Shown here piece after piece: positions 16,135 to 24,553 of a stretch of 34,661 nt of DNA. The position numbers and the translations under genes are program-made. Within the stretch, counting starts at the first letter, position 1. Each line of letters starts with the position of its first letter. Where the stretch lies: the NCBI GenBank assembly GCA_036004405.1, contig DASYRM010000119.1, positions 1 to 34,661 on the forward strand, written 5' to 3'. This DNA comes from DASYRM01 sp036004405. GTDB lineage: Bacteria; Acidobacteriota; Vicinamibacteria; Vicinamibacterales; UBA2999. The notes below the pieces were generated by a model that worked only from the letters and a program-made list of their open reading frames with translations, was not told the origin of the DNA and ran no database searches.

Positions 16135-18533
16135 GCGTCCACGGTCTCCATCGCGCGAATCGGCGTGAACTGCGTTGCCGTCTTTGGTGTCTGCCCTTCG
16201 AGCCACGCGTCGGTGGCCCGCGCCTTCGACTTGGCGAGCCGGTCGAGCAGCGCGCGGCGCGCCGCCTCGGGCGCGTACACGGTGTCCTTGCGTACCTTCT
16301 CGATCCCGAGCCGCTCCACGAAATCGTAGGTGCGTTCCAGGTAGTTGGCGTTCTCGCGGTAGTACTGGAAGAAGAGCTCCGAAGCTTCGAGCGCCTGCTC
16401 GGTGGTCTCGACGGTGATCAGCAGGTCGGCCTTGCGCACGCTCTTGCCCGCGGCGCCGCCCACCACCACCTGCCAGCCGTTTTCCTGCCCGACCAGTCCG
16501 ATGTCCTTCACCGTGGCCTCGGCGCAGTTGCGCGGGCAGCCGACGGTGGCCATCTTCACCTTGTGCGGCGTGAAGAGCTGCTCGAAGCGCCGCTCCATTT
16601 CGACGCCGGCGGCGGTCGAGTCCTGCACGCCGAAGCGGCAGAACTCGGTGCCGACGCACGTCTTCACCATGCGGACGCCCTTGGTGTAGGCCTGGCCCGA
16701 CGGCATGCCGAGGTCGGCCCACACCGCCGGCAGGTCCGCCTTCTTCACGCCGAGCAGATCGATGCGCTGGCTGCCGGTGATCTTCACCATCGGCACCTGG
16801 TACTTGTCCGCCACGTCGGCGATGCGGCGCAGTTCGTCGGGGCTGGTCACGCCGCCGCGGATGCGCGGAATCACCGAGAAGGTGCCGTCCTTCTGGATGT
16901 TGGCGTGCACACGGTCGTTGATGAACCGCGCCGAGCGGTCCTCGTCGTGATCGCCGCACCAGAGCATGTCGAGCATGTAGCTGAGCGCGGGCTTGCACAC
17001 CTCGCAGCCGATGCCGTTGCCGTAGATCTCCAGCACTTCCTGCACCGACTTCAGCTTCTGGCTGCGCAGGATGTCGCGCAGCTTGTCCTCGGCAAACGGC
17101 AGGCAGGCGCAGACGACCTTCTTGACCTCCTCTTCGAACTCGGGGGCCACGGCGCGCAGCAGGTCCTGGCACAAGCTGGTGCAGCTGCCGCAGCTCGTGC
17201 TGGCGCGCGTGCATTCCTTGAGCTGGGACATCGTGTTGACGCCCTTCTCGTGGATCGCCTGGATGATGGTGCCCTTGGTGACGCCGATGCAGCCGCAGAT
17301 GGTGGCGCCGTCGGACATGGCCGCCACTTCCCCACCCGCATCGGCCGACGGCGGCGGGAAGAGCAGATACCGGCGCTGCCCCGAGATGTCGGCATCGGTG
17401 CGCAGCCAGTCCATGTAGCGGTGACTGTCACCGGTATCGCCCACGAGGATGACGCCGGCGAGCTTGCCGTCGCGGACGGTGAGCTTCTTGTAGATGCCAA
17501 GCGCGCGGTCCTCGAAGCGCACCGGCTCGGCGTTCTGCTCGCTCCAGTCGCCCGCGGAGAAGACGTCGACGCCCATGATCTTGAGCTTGGCGGCCGGCAC
17601 CGTGCCGGTGTAGGTGGGGCCGCGGTTGCCGGTCATCGTGGCGGCCAGCACCTTGCCCTGCTCGTAGAGCGGCGCCACCAGGCCGTAGCAGACACCACGA
17701 TGCTCGACGCATTCCCCGACCGCGAAGATGTCGTCGGAGGAGGTCTCCATGTAGTCGTTGACCAGCACGCCGCGGTTGACGGCAATCCCCGCCTTGATCG
17801 CCAGGTCCACGTTCGGCCGGATGCCAGCCGCCACCACCACGAGATCCGCTTCGACGACGCTGTCGTCGGAAAGCGCGACGCCGTCCACGTGCCCGTTGCC
17901 GAGGATGGCCGTGGTGGTGCGTCCGAGCATCACCTTCACGCCGAGGTCCTCGATCTTGCCGAGCAGGTACTGGCCGCCGTCCGGATCGAGCTGCCGTTCC
18001 ATCAGCGTGGACATCAGGTGCACGACGGTGACGTCGCAGCCCTGCACCTGCAACCCGCGCGCGGCCTCGAGCCCGAGCAGCCCGCCGCCGATGACGAGGG
18101 CCTTCACGCCCGTGCCCGAGCGCTCGAGCAGCGCGCGCGTGTCGTCGAGCGTGCGGAACACGAAGACGCCGTCCTTGTCGAGCCCGTCGATCGGCGGCAT
18201 GAACGCACTGCTGCCGGTCGCCAACAGCAGCACGTCGTAGGGCGTGACGCTGCCGTCGTTGCCGGTGACGGTCTTGGCGGCCGCGTCGACGTCCACGATG
18301 CGGACGCCGACCCGCAGGTCGATGCCGTACTGCTCGTACCACTCGCGGCCGTTGATGACGATGTCGTCGGCGGCCTTTTCGCCGGCCAGCACCGACGACA
18401 GCATGATCCGGTTGTAGTTGACGTGGGTCTCGTCGCCGAACACCGTCACCGTGAAGCGCGGCTCGTGCTTGAGGATCTGTTCCAGGCAGGCCATCCCCGC
18501 CATGCCGTTGCCGACGACCACCAGGCGTCTCAT
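16131..18533 (-). CDS. nirB: Assimilatory nitrite reductase large subunit NirB
   Basis: 800 aa enzyme reducing nitrite to ammonium with NADH. FAD- and NAD-binding Rossmann motifs are at about 7-14 (VGNGMAGM) and 147-155 (VIGGGLLGL). A BFD-like [2Fe-2S] site follows: C413, C415, C448, C451. A second BFD-like stretch with Cys pairs lies at 475-513. The sulfite/nitrite reductase domain (555-800) has siroheme/[4Fe-4S] ligands C626, C632, C666, C670 (CVGTEFC, CPRNC). All expected cofactors look present. Its ATG overlaps the nasA stop by 4 nt. Confidence 0.96.
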   Translation of the reverse strand: MRRLVVVGNGMAGMACLEQILKHEPRFTVTVFGDETHVNYNRIMLSSVLAGEKAADDIVINGREWYEQYGIDLRVGVRIVDVDAAAKTVTGNDGSVTPYDVLLLATGSSAFMPPIDGLDKDGVFVFRTLDDTRALLERSGTGVKALVIGGGLLGLEAARGLQVQGCDVTVVHLMSTLMERQLDPDGGQYLLGKIEDLGVKVMLGRTTTAILGNGHVDGVALSDDSVVEADLVVVAAGIRPNVDLAIKAGIAVNRGVLVNDYMETSSDDIFAVGECVEHRGVCYGLVAPLYEQGKVLAATMTGNRGPTYTGTVPAAKLKIMGVDVFSAGDWSEQNAEPVRFEDRALGIYKKLTVRDGKLAGVILVGDTGDSHRYMDWLRTDADISGQRRYLLFPPPSADAGGEVAAMSDGATICGCIGVTKGTIIQAIHEKGVNTMSQLKECTRASTSCGSCTSLCQDLLRAVAPEFEEEVKKVVCACLPFAEDKLRDILRSQKLKSVQEVLEIYGNGIGCEVCKPALSYMLDMLWCGDHDEDRSARFINDRVHANIQKDGTFSVIPRIRGGVTSPDELRRIADVADKYQVPMVKITGSQRIDLLGVKKADLPAVWADLGMPSGQAYTKGVRMVKTCVGTEFCRFGVQDSTAAGVEMERRFEQLFTPHKVKMATVGCPRNCAEATVKDIGLVGQENGWQVVVGGAAGKSVRKADLLITVETTEQALEASELFFQYYRENANYLERTYDFVERLGIEKVRKDTVYAPEAARRALLDRLAKSKARATDAWLEGQTPKTATQFTPIRAMETVDA

Positions 18534-20722
18534 ACGGGGATGCCCTCCACGAAGCGCTCCACGCGAACGGCCGACTGCTTGTAGTTCGGCTCGCGCGAGA
18601 ACGGGTCGAACGCGCTCTGCGTCATCTGGTTCGCGTTGGCTTCCACGTAGTGGAAGGGCACGAAGATCTGCCCCGGCGACACCGTCTCCGTCACGCGCAG
18701 CTCCACGCCGCGCACGCGGCCGCGGCGCGACACCACGTCCACCTTGTCCTGAGGTTTGAGGCGCAGCTGCCGCGCATCGCGCGGGTTCATCTCCACCCAC
18801 GCGTTGGGCGACAGTCGCTCGAGGATCGGCACTTTGCCGGTCTTGGTACGGGTGTGCCAGTGCTCGACGGTGCGGCCGGTGTTGAGAACGAGCGGGAACT
18901 CGGTGTTCGGCTGCTCGGGATACGGCTCCCATTCGGCGGCGATCAGCCGGGCCTTGCCGTCCTCGTGCTGGAACACCCCCTCGGTGTAGAGGCGCCGCGT
19001 CTGCCCGGCACCGGTGGCGCCGGCGGGGAACGGCCACTGGATGCCACCGTGGTGCTCGATATCGCGGTAGGTCATGCCCGAGTAGTCGCAGAGCCGTCCC
19101 GCCGACACCCGCTTCCACTCCTCGAACGCGTCGCCAGGCTTCGTCCAGCCGGGGAAGAGCTCGTCCTTCACGCCGAGCACGTCGGCGAAGCCGAGGAAGA
19201 TGTCGAAGTCGGACCTGGCCTCTCCAGGCGGCGATACCGCCTTGTTGACCTTGCTGACCCGCCGTTCCGAGTTGGTGTAGGTGCCTTCCTTCTCGCCCCA
19301 GATCCCCGCCGGCAGCATCAGGTGCGCGAACTCGGACGTGGGCGTGGGGTGGTAGCCGTCCTGCACGACCAGGAACTCGAGCCCTTCGAGCGCCTGCGTC
19401 AACGCGCCCAGATTGGGGAACGAGACGATCGGGTTGGTGGCGATGATCCAGAGCGCGCGGATCTTTCTCTCGAGCGCCGCCTCGATGATGTCGGGATAGG
19501 CCAGGCCACGCTTGGTGGGGATGCGATCGACGGGCAGGTTCCACAGCCCGGCCAGCTCCTCGCGATCCGTCGCGCTCTCGAACTTGCGGTAGCCGGGCAT
19601 GATCGACGCAAAGCCCGCCTCGCGCGTGCCCATGGCGTTGCACTGCCCCGTGATGGAAAACGGTGCCGCGCCTTCCCTGCCGATGTTGCCGGTGATGAGC
19701 GCCAGGTTGTTGATGGCGTTGACCGTCTCGGTGCCCTTGGTGCTGTGGTTGACGCCCATCGTCCAGCCGATGAAGCCGGCCCGGGCGTGCGCGTACATCC
19801 ACGCCGCCTTGACGATCTGCTCGGGCGTCAGGCCCGTGATCTCGGCCACGCGCTCCGGCGTGTAGCTCTTGACCGCCTCGCGGAGGGCGTCGAACCCGGT
19901 GGTGTGCGCCTCGACGTACTCGCGGTTGACCAGGTTGTGCTCGATGACGACGTGTATCCAGCCGTTGACCAGCGCCAGGTCCGACCGCGGGCGGATCGGC
20001 AGGTGCAGGTCGGCCATCATGGCCGTCTTGGTGGCGCGCGGATCGACCACGATGACGGTGGTGGCCGGGTTCGAGCGCAGCCGCCAGCAGAGCAGCGGAT
20101 GGTTCTCGGCGATGTTGGCGCCGACGAGGATGATGACGTCGGCCTTCTCGAGATCCTCGTAGGTGCCGGGAGGGCCGTCGCTGCCGAACGAGCGCTTGTA
20201 GCCCTGCACCGCCGTGGCCATGCACAGCGTCGTGTTGCCGTCGTAGTTCGAGGTGCCGAGCCCCAGCTGCACCAGCTTGCCCAGCGCGTAGAACTCCTCG
20301 GTCACCAGCTGGCCGGTGCTGATCACACCCACCGCGCCGGGCCCGAAGCGCGCCTGCACGTCGCGGAATTTCTCCGCCATCGTGGCAAAGGCCGCGTCCC
20401 AGCCGATGCGCTTGAACGTCTTGCCCGTGCGCAGCTGCGGATAGAGCGCGCGGTTGTCGGTACGGATCGTGTGATGCTCGGATAGCCCCTTCGGACACAG
20501 CAGACCGCGGTTCACCTTGTGATCGGGGTTGCCGCGCACGCTCACGGCCTTGCCGTCCTTGACGCCGACGAACATGCCGCAGCCCACCGAGCAGTAGCCG
20601 CAGGTGGTCGCCACCCACTTGTCGGGGACCTTCTGCGCCGAGACGTAGCCGGCAGCGGGGTCGTTGCCATACGAGTAGCGCTCGGCGCGCGTGTCCAGTC
20701 CGAGCATCTGCTTCAGCGTCAT
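18530..20722 (-). CDS. nasA: Assimilatory nitrate reductase catalytic subunit NasA
   Basis: 730 aa molybdopterin enzyme reducing nitrate to nitrite. One [4Fe-4S] cluster is bound by C41, C44, C48 and C76 (TCGYCSVGCG ... LLCPKG). The bis-MGD domain follows (VGANIAENHPLLCWRLR, WTMGVNHSTKGTE), with a C-terminal molydop-binding domain from about 620. There is no Tat signal, so it is cytoplasmic. It lacks the extra C-terminal [2Fe-2S] domain of Klebsiella NasA and has no NasB flavoprotein beside it; instead the preceding gene encodes a DmsBC-like fusion. Both ends overlap neighbours by 4 nt. Identity as nitrate reductase rests on nirBD and nitrate transport context. Confidence 0.92.
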   Translation of the reverse strand: MTLKQMLGLDTRAERYSYGNDPAAGYVSAQKVPDKWVATTCGYCSVGCGMFVGVKDGKAVSVRGNPDHKVNRGLLCPKGLSEHHTIRTDNRALYPQLRTGKTFKRIGWDAAFATMAEKFRDVQARFGPGAVGVISTGQLVTEEFYALGKLVQLGLGTSNYDGNTTLCMATAVQGYKRSFGSDGPPGTYEDLEKADVIILVGANIAENHPLLCWRLRSNPATTVIVVDPRATKTAMMADLHLPIRPRSDLALVNGWIHVVIEHNLVNREYVEAHTTGFDALREAVKSYTPERVAEITGLTPEQIVKAAWMYAHARAGFIGWTMGVNHSTKGTETVNAINNLALITGNIGREGAAPFSITGQCNAMGTREAGFASIMPGYRKFESATDREELAGLWNLPVDRIPTKRGLAYPDIIEAALERKIRALWIIATNPIVSFPNLGALTQALEGLEFLVVQDGYHPTPTSEFAHLMLPAGIWGEKEGTYTNSERRVSKVNKAVSPPGEARSDFDIFLGFADVLGVKDELFPGWTKPGDAFEEWKRVSAGRLCDYSGMTYRDIEHHGGIQWPFPAGATGAGQTRRLYTEGVFQHEDGKARLIAAEWEPYPEQPNTEFPLVLNTGRTVEHWHTRTKTGKVPILERLSPNAWVEMNPRDARQLRLKPQDKVDVVSRRGRVRGVELRVTETVSPGQIFVPFHYVEANANQMTQSAFDPFSREPNYKQSAVRVERFVEGIPV

Positions 20723-22308
20723 GCGGCCTCCCGCGCCGCCGACAGATAGGCGGCGGCCATCTGCCGGGGTACCACGCTGACGAAGAACAGGTAGCGTCCG
20801 AGAATCTCGCCACCGATCGCCATCGCGAGCGACACACCGATGAGGAGCGCGCTGGACCCGCCGGCGAGATCGGGACGGCTGGCAATGAGCAACGGCATCA
20901 GCACGCCGCCCACGGCCAGCAGGCACCCGCGGATGACGAGATGCCGGCGCAGTACGGTGGACAGGAGCCGCGCCGTGCCTTTGAGCTCGAGGGCTTCGGA
21001 GGCGATGAGGCGCAGGAACCGGAGCGCGAGCACCACCGCGATGGCCACGCCCATGGCGGCGGCGGCCGGCGCCATCCAGCGCGTCTCGCCGGCGCCGATG
21101 ACCGCCGCGAAGAGGGGCCCCAGGAGCGCCGAGGTGAAGAGGAACTGCAGCAGCGTGTACCGCGTGTTCCAGGCCGGCCGCGCGGGCACGCGGTAGATGT
21201 AGGCGCTCGCCGTCACGCCGGCGATGCCGAAGAGCACGGTCAGCGCGCCGAGTGCCACACTGCCGCGGAGCCCGAACCAGAGCGCGCCCGCATAGAGCGC
21301 GGCCACGTTCGAGAACGCCCCGAACATCAACACTTCGCGGCTCAGCCACGAGCGCTTCCACATCCGGATGGCGCGGTAGGCGTAGATCGGCCGCCCGAGA
21401 TGCATCGTCGACGCGGCCAGCGCCAGCCCGCCCAGCAGGAGCGAGCCGAGCGCAGCGGCGCCGAGATGCGCGCCGGCGCCAAGCAGCTGCAGCAGCCAGA
21501 TGGTGGCGAAGGCACCCACCGACAGCTGCGTCAGCACCGTCATGATGACGAGCGGCCAATGCGGTTCGGCCGGCACGACGTGGGTGGCATCGCGCGGCGC
21601 GGCGTTCGGCGGCAGGTTGGCGGGCAGCGTCACGCGGGTGGTGGAGAGGCTGCCGTCCGCGATGGGCATCCCCGCCGGTACCGCAAACGCCTCCACGGCG
21701 GCGCGCCACTGGCCGGTGTTCACGATCTCGATCTGAATCGCGCCTTCCGGGCAGGCGCTCACGCAGGCCGGCGCCTGCCCCTCCTCGAGGCGGCCGTGGC
21801 ACATGTCGCACTTCCCGACCACGCCGCGCTCGTGGTTGAACTGCGGCACGCCATACGAGCAGTTCCAGGTGCAGTACTGGCAGCCGATGCAGGCGTCGGC
21901 GCTGTGGCGGACGATGCCGGTGATCGAGTCCTTCGAGTAGGCGTCAACCGGGCAGCCCTGCAGGCAGGTGGGCTCGAGGCAATGGTTGCAGCCCATCGAC
22001 AGGTGGTGCTGCGCCACGGCCGGATAGAAGCCGCCCTCGATGTCGCCGACGCGGCGCCAGTTGATCGTCGCGGGGTTGCCGTTCTGTTCGTTGCACGCCA
22101 CCACGCAGCACTTGCAGCCGATGCACTTCCCCATGTCGAAGTGGAAGCGGTACTGCTCGCCGGATTCGAGCTCGCGCTTCGGCATGCGGTCGGCAAGGGG
22201 CACCGGACCGCTGGCGCGACGCGGCACCAACGGCACGGACGGAGTGCGCTTCGTCAGCGCGTACGTCACGCCGTCTTCGGTGACTCGTGTCAGCAGTGGC
22301 AGCGGCAT
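20719..22308 (-). CDS. Fused DmsB-like ferredoxin and DmsC-like membrane anchor
   Basis: 529 aa. The N-terminal half carries 16 Cys in four [4Fe-4S] groups: C62/65/68/72, C107/110/115/119, C140/143/146/150 and C167/170/182/186, the DmsB pattern. From about residue 252 come some eight membrane helices of the DmsC/YnfH quinol-oxidising anchor type. It is the first gene of the nas operon and overlaps nasA by 4 nt. The likely job is passing electrons from membrane quinol to cytoplasmic NasA, replacing NasB or ferredoxin. ATG 22308 is supported by AGGGAG 5 nt upstream. In E. coli DmsB and DmsC are separate and serve a Tat-exported DMSO reductase. Confidence 0.87.
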   Translation of the reverse strand: MPLPLLTRVTEDGVTYALTKRTPSVPLVPRRASGPVPLADRMPKRELESGEQYRFHFDMGKCIGCKCCVVACNEQNGNPATINWRRVGDIEGGFYPAVAQHHLSMGCNHCLEPTCLQGCPVDAYSKDSITGIVRHSADACIGCQYCTWNCSYGVPQFNHERGVVGKCDMCHGRLEEGQAPACVSACPEGAIQIEIVNTGQWRAAVEAFAVPAGMPIADGSLSTTRVTLPANLPPNAAPRDATHVVPAEPHWPLVIMTVLTQLSVGAFATIWLLQLLGAGAHLGAAALGSLLLGGLALAASTMHLGRPIYAYRAIRMWKRSWLSREVLMFGAFSNVAALYAGALWFGLRGSVALGALTVLFGIAGVTASAYIYRVPARPAWNTRYTLLQFLFTSALLGPLFAAVIGAGETRWMAPAAAAMGVAIAVVLALRFLRLIASEALELKGTARLLSTVLRRHLVIRGCLLAVGGVLMPLLIASRPDLAGGSSALLIGVSLAMAIGGEILGRYLFFVSVVPRQMAAAYLSAAREAA

Positions 22309-22504
22309 CGAGGCTCCCTGGCAAAACGCGATCGGCTGGTGCAGCTGGTGCTGCACTCGAATCGCTCGACAAGGAGCTCGACCTCCGGAACACCGTCAAG
22401 GCGTTCCGGTCGGTAGCGTGGAAGATGCCGACTCCAGGTCGGCATGCGGGCCCGGCGGCGGGGACGGGCCTCCTTTACGGTCGCGCGCGTGGGGCGACCG
22501 GCGT
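22309..22504 (-). promoter_or_regulatory. Structured leader of the nas operon, candidate ANTAR target
   Basis: About 196 nt between the predicted transcription start and the first gene. Minus-strand hairpins in order: CGGTCGC / GCGACCG (about 22500-22478); ATGCCGAC-CTGGA-GTCGGCAT (22445-22425); CCGGAACGCC-TTGAC-GGTGTTCCGG (22409-22385, one G-T pair); GTGCAGC-ACCA-GCTGCAC (22356-22339), followed by GCGTTTTGCC. Tandem hairpins before a weak T-run suit antitermination, but the loops are not the hexaloops with A1 and G4 known for ANTAR targets. Confidence 0.45.
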
Positions 22505-22510
22505 GGATCG

Positions 22511-22539
22511 AAGATACACGTCGCGAGCCTCTGCATCAA
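22511..22539 (-). promoter_or_regulatory. Promoter of the nas operon
   Basis: Minus strand TTGATG (22539-22534), 17-nt spacer, TATCTT (22516-22511); predicted start near 22504. Upstream, at 22558-22577, lies an imperfect dyad (GACCG ... CGGTC with TATG/CATA inside) that could bind a regulator. Confidence 0.6.
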
Positions 22540-23129
22540 GTGTTGCGATCACGACGAGACCGTATGCCATACCGGTCGATCATACAATTACGAATGACTG
22601 GTACTGACGACGCTCAAGTCGTTGATTCCTAATGCCTGTCCGGCACAATCGACGGTCGATTCGGCGGCTCTGCCCACGGCTCATCCAGGCCTTCGATGCC
22701 CTCGCGCGCCAGGGGATGGCGTGATTCGGGACAGTCTGACCAGTCGGACAAAAATGTGAGCGGCCACCGGCCGTTCCACAGACTTGTCTGACCGGCGCGG
22801 TGCTGGAATCCCGCCGAATCAGCCAAAGCCCGTGGTTTCCCATCGGCCGGGCGAGTGGGAATGCTCCTTGCTCAACGCGTTCGCAGCGGTCGGCACGGCC
22901 CTGTTGCTCGTTCGCCCGCGTAACACCCTTTCCACCCCGTCGCGTTTTTCACCAGGCCACGACGCCTCTCCACGGTCAGTTCGACTGTCATACCGCCTTC
23001 GCCTACGGGCGGCTCGCCTGCGAGCCGCCAAGGCAGCACTGGCTAGTCGGTCCGCAAAGCGGACCGACAGGGCGGACAAAGCCCGCGCGACATGGCGACG
23101 CCCTGCGCGCGGCTGAGGAGAGATTGGCA
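22540..23129 (+). promoter_or_regulatory. Divergent control region and long leader of the porin-nrt operon
   Basis: No gene is seen here. Candidate plus-strand -10 boxes are TACAAT at 22583 and, with TTGATT at 22622, CACAAT at 22644; both are weak. A dyad AATCGA-CGG-TCGATT lies at 22647-22661. Near the gene are hairpins CCGCC/GGCGG (22993-23012), GGCGGCTCG-CCTG-CGAGCCGCC (23008-23029) and GTCGGTCCGC-AAA-GCGGACCGAC (23046-23068). The first two share 23008-23012, so they cannot form together. Confidence 0.45.
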
Positions 23130-24539
23130 ATGCGCAGATCGTTGTTCGTTCGCGCTCGCCGGCTGGCGCCGGTCGCGCTGTTCGTGTTCCCGCTCACGGC
23201 TGCCGCTCAACAGTCCGGCGCTCCCGCGGCCACTCAGGCGACCGCGGCCAGTCAGGCGCCGACGGCCGCCGCCCCACCGCCACAAGCGCCCCCGAAAGTC
23301 CCGGTCTTCAACCGCGCCAACCAGAAGCTGCCGACGTGGCTGCGCGTGCGCGGCGAGTTTCGCGAACGTGTCGAAGGCTTTCAGAACCTCGGCTTCACCG
23401 ACGGTCGCGACGACGGCTACGCGCTCAGCCGGGTCCGGTTCAACGTCACCGTCACGCCGAACAAGTACCTCTCGGTCCAGGCCAACGTGCAGGACGCGCG
23501 TGTGGGCGGCAAGACAGTCGGCCCGACCACGGCACCGTTCCGCGGTCCGTTCGATGTCCGCGCGCTCTTCGCCGATGTCGGCACTGCGAAAGCGCCGGTG
23601 GCGGCGCGCCTCGGGCGGCAGGAGCTGGCGTTCGGCGAGCAGCGGCTCCTCGGACACCTGGCGTGGGTCAACACCGGCCGCACGTGGGATGCGGCCCGCG
23701 GAATCCTGCGCCATAAGACGTTTCAAGTGGACGTCTTCGCCGCGTCGCTCGTGCGCAGCCTGCCCGACGGCTTCGACAAGAGCGGCAACGGCAACCGGCT
23801 GGTGGGCGCGTATGCCACCACCGCGAAGCTGATTCCGAAGGCCACGGTGGAGCCGTACGTGTTCGTGCGGCACGACGAGAATCTGCGGAGCGAGCTCGGC
23901 CCGTTCGGCAGCCTCGACCAGACCACGGTTGGCGCCCGCACGGCCGGGAAGCTCCCCGCCGGGCTCGACTACGGCGTCGAGATGGCGCTGCAGCGCGGTT
24001 CGCTGGCCGACGATTCGATCAGCGCCTGGGCCGGGCATTACCAGATGCGGGAGTCGCTGCCGGGCGCCGGCGCCGTGAAGCTGACGTCGGAATACAACTT
24101 TGCCACCGGCGACAAGAACCCCACCGACGGCACGCGGGCCACCTTCGATCAGCTCTACCCCACCGGCCACGACAAGCTCGGGCTCTCCGATCAGGTCGGC
24201 TGGCGGAACACCCACCATCTGCGCGAGGGCTTCGAGTTCTCGCCGCTCAAGGCGACGCCCATCTCGGTGAACTACCAGACGTGGTGGCTGGCCGAGAAGA
24301 CCGACGGCCTCTACGCCGCCAACGGCAACCGCATCGCCTTCGTGGCCGGCGGCGCCGCCAGCAGCCACGTCGGGCAGGAGATCGACGTGCAGATCACGCG
24401 GTCGCTGACGCCGCAGCTGCAGCTCGCGGGCGGTTACGCGCACATGTTCGCCGGAGACTTCCTGAAGCAGGCGACGCCCGGCAAGTCCTACAGCTACCCG
24501 TACGTGATGGCCACCTACGTCTTCCTGGCCGACAAGTGA
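23130..24539 (+). CDS. Outer-membrane porin, alginate-export (AlgE-like) family
   Basis: 469 aa. Residues 1-25 are a signal peptide (ending TAAAQQ), then a low-complexity Ala/Pro/Gln linker (27-58), then a beta-barrel of the alginate-export type (LRVRGEFRERVEGF, ALSRVRFNVTVTPN, ARLGRQELAFGEQRLLGH, a closing segment SYPYVMATYVFLADK). The ATG at 23130 is supported by GAGGAG 8 nt upstream; the open frame extends further 5' but has neither signal peptide nor ribosome site there. It is the first gene of the nrt operon, 14 nt before nrtA, so a nitrate or anion channel is more likely than alginate export. That role is inferred from context only. Confidence 0.83.
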   Translation: MRRSLFVRARRLAPVALFVFPLTAAAQQSGAPAATQATAASQAPTAAAPPPQAPPKVPVFNRANQKLPTWLRVRGEFRERVEGFQNLGFTDGRDDGYALSRVRFNVTVTPNKYLSVQANVQDARVGGKTVGPTTAPFRGPFDVRALFADVGTAKAPVAARLGRQELAFGEQRLLGHLAWVNTGRTWDAARGILRHKTFQVDVFAASLVRSLPDGFDKSGNGNRLVGAYATTAKLIPKATVEPYVFVRHDENLRSELGPFGSLDQTTVGARTAGKLPAGLDYGVEMALQRGSLADDSISAWAGHYQMRESLPGAGAVKLTSEYNFATGDKNPTDGTRATFDQLYPTGHDKLGLSDQVGWRNTHHLREGFEFSPLKATPISVNYQTWWLAEKTDGLYAANGNRIAFVAGGAASSHVGQEIDVQITRSLTPQLQLAGGYAHMFAGDFLKQATPGKSYSYPYVMATYVFLADK

Positions 24540-24553
24540 GGTTGAGGAATCCG

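Noticed and set aside
16131..20885. A 1584-residue frame that would join nirB to upstream sequence
   Set aside because: The first half is nasA read out of frame; nirB starts at ATG 18533, overlapping the nasA stop.
22424..22446. Ninth copy of the gene-end palindrome in the nas leader
   Set aside because: The arms ATGCCGAC / GTCGGCAT and a GTAG upstream are suggestive, but it is not at a gene end and is better explained as a leader hairpin.
22309..22504. Canonical ANTAR target RNA
   Set aside because: No hairpin has a six-base loop with A at position 1 and G at position 4, so only a variant is proposed.
22890..22910. Sigma-54-like promoter (CGGCACG ... TTGCT) before the porin gene
   Set aside because: Seven bases separate the two boxes after GGCAC instead of five, so the -24/-12 spacing is wrong.
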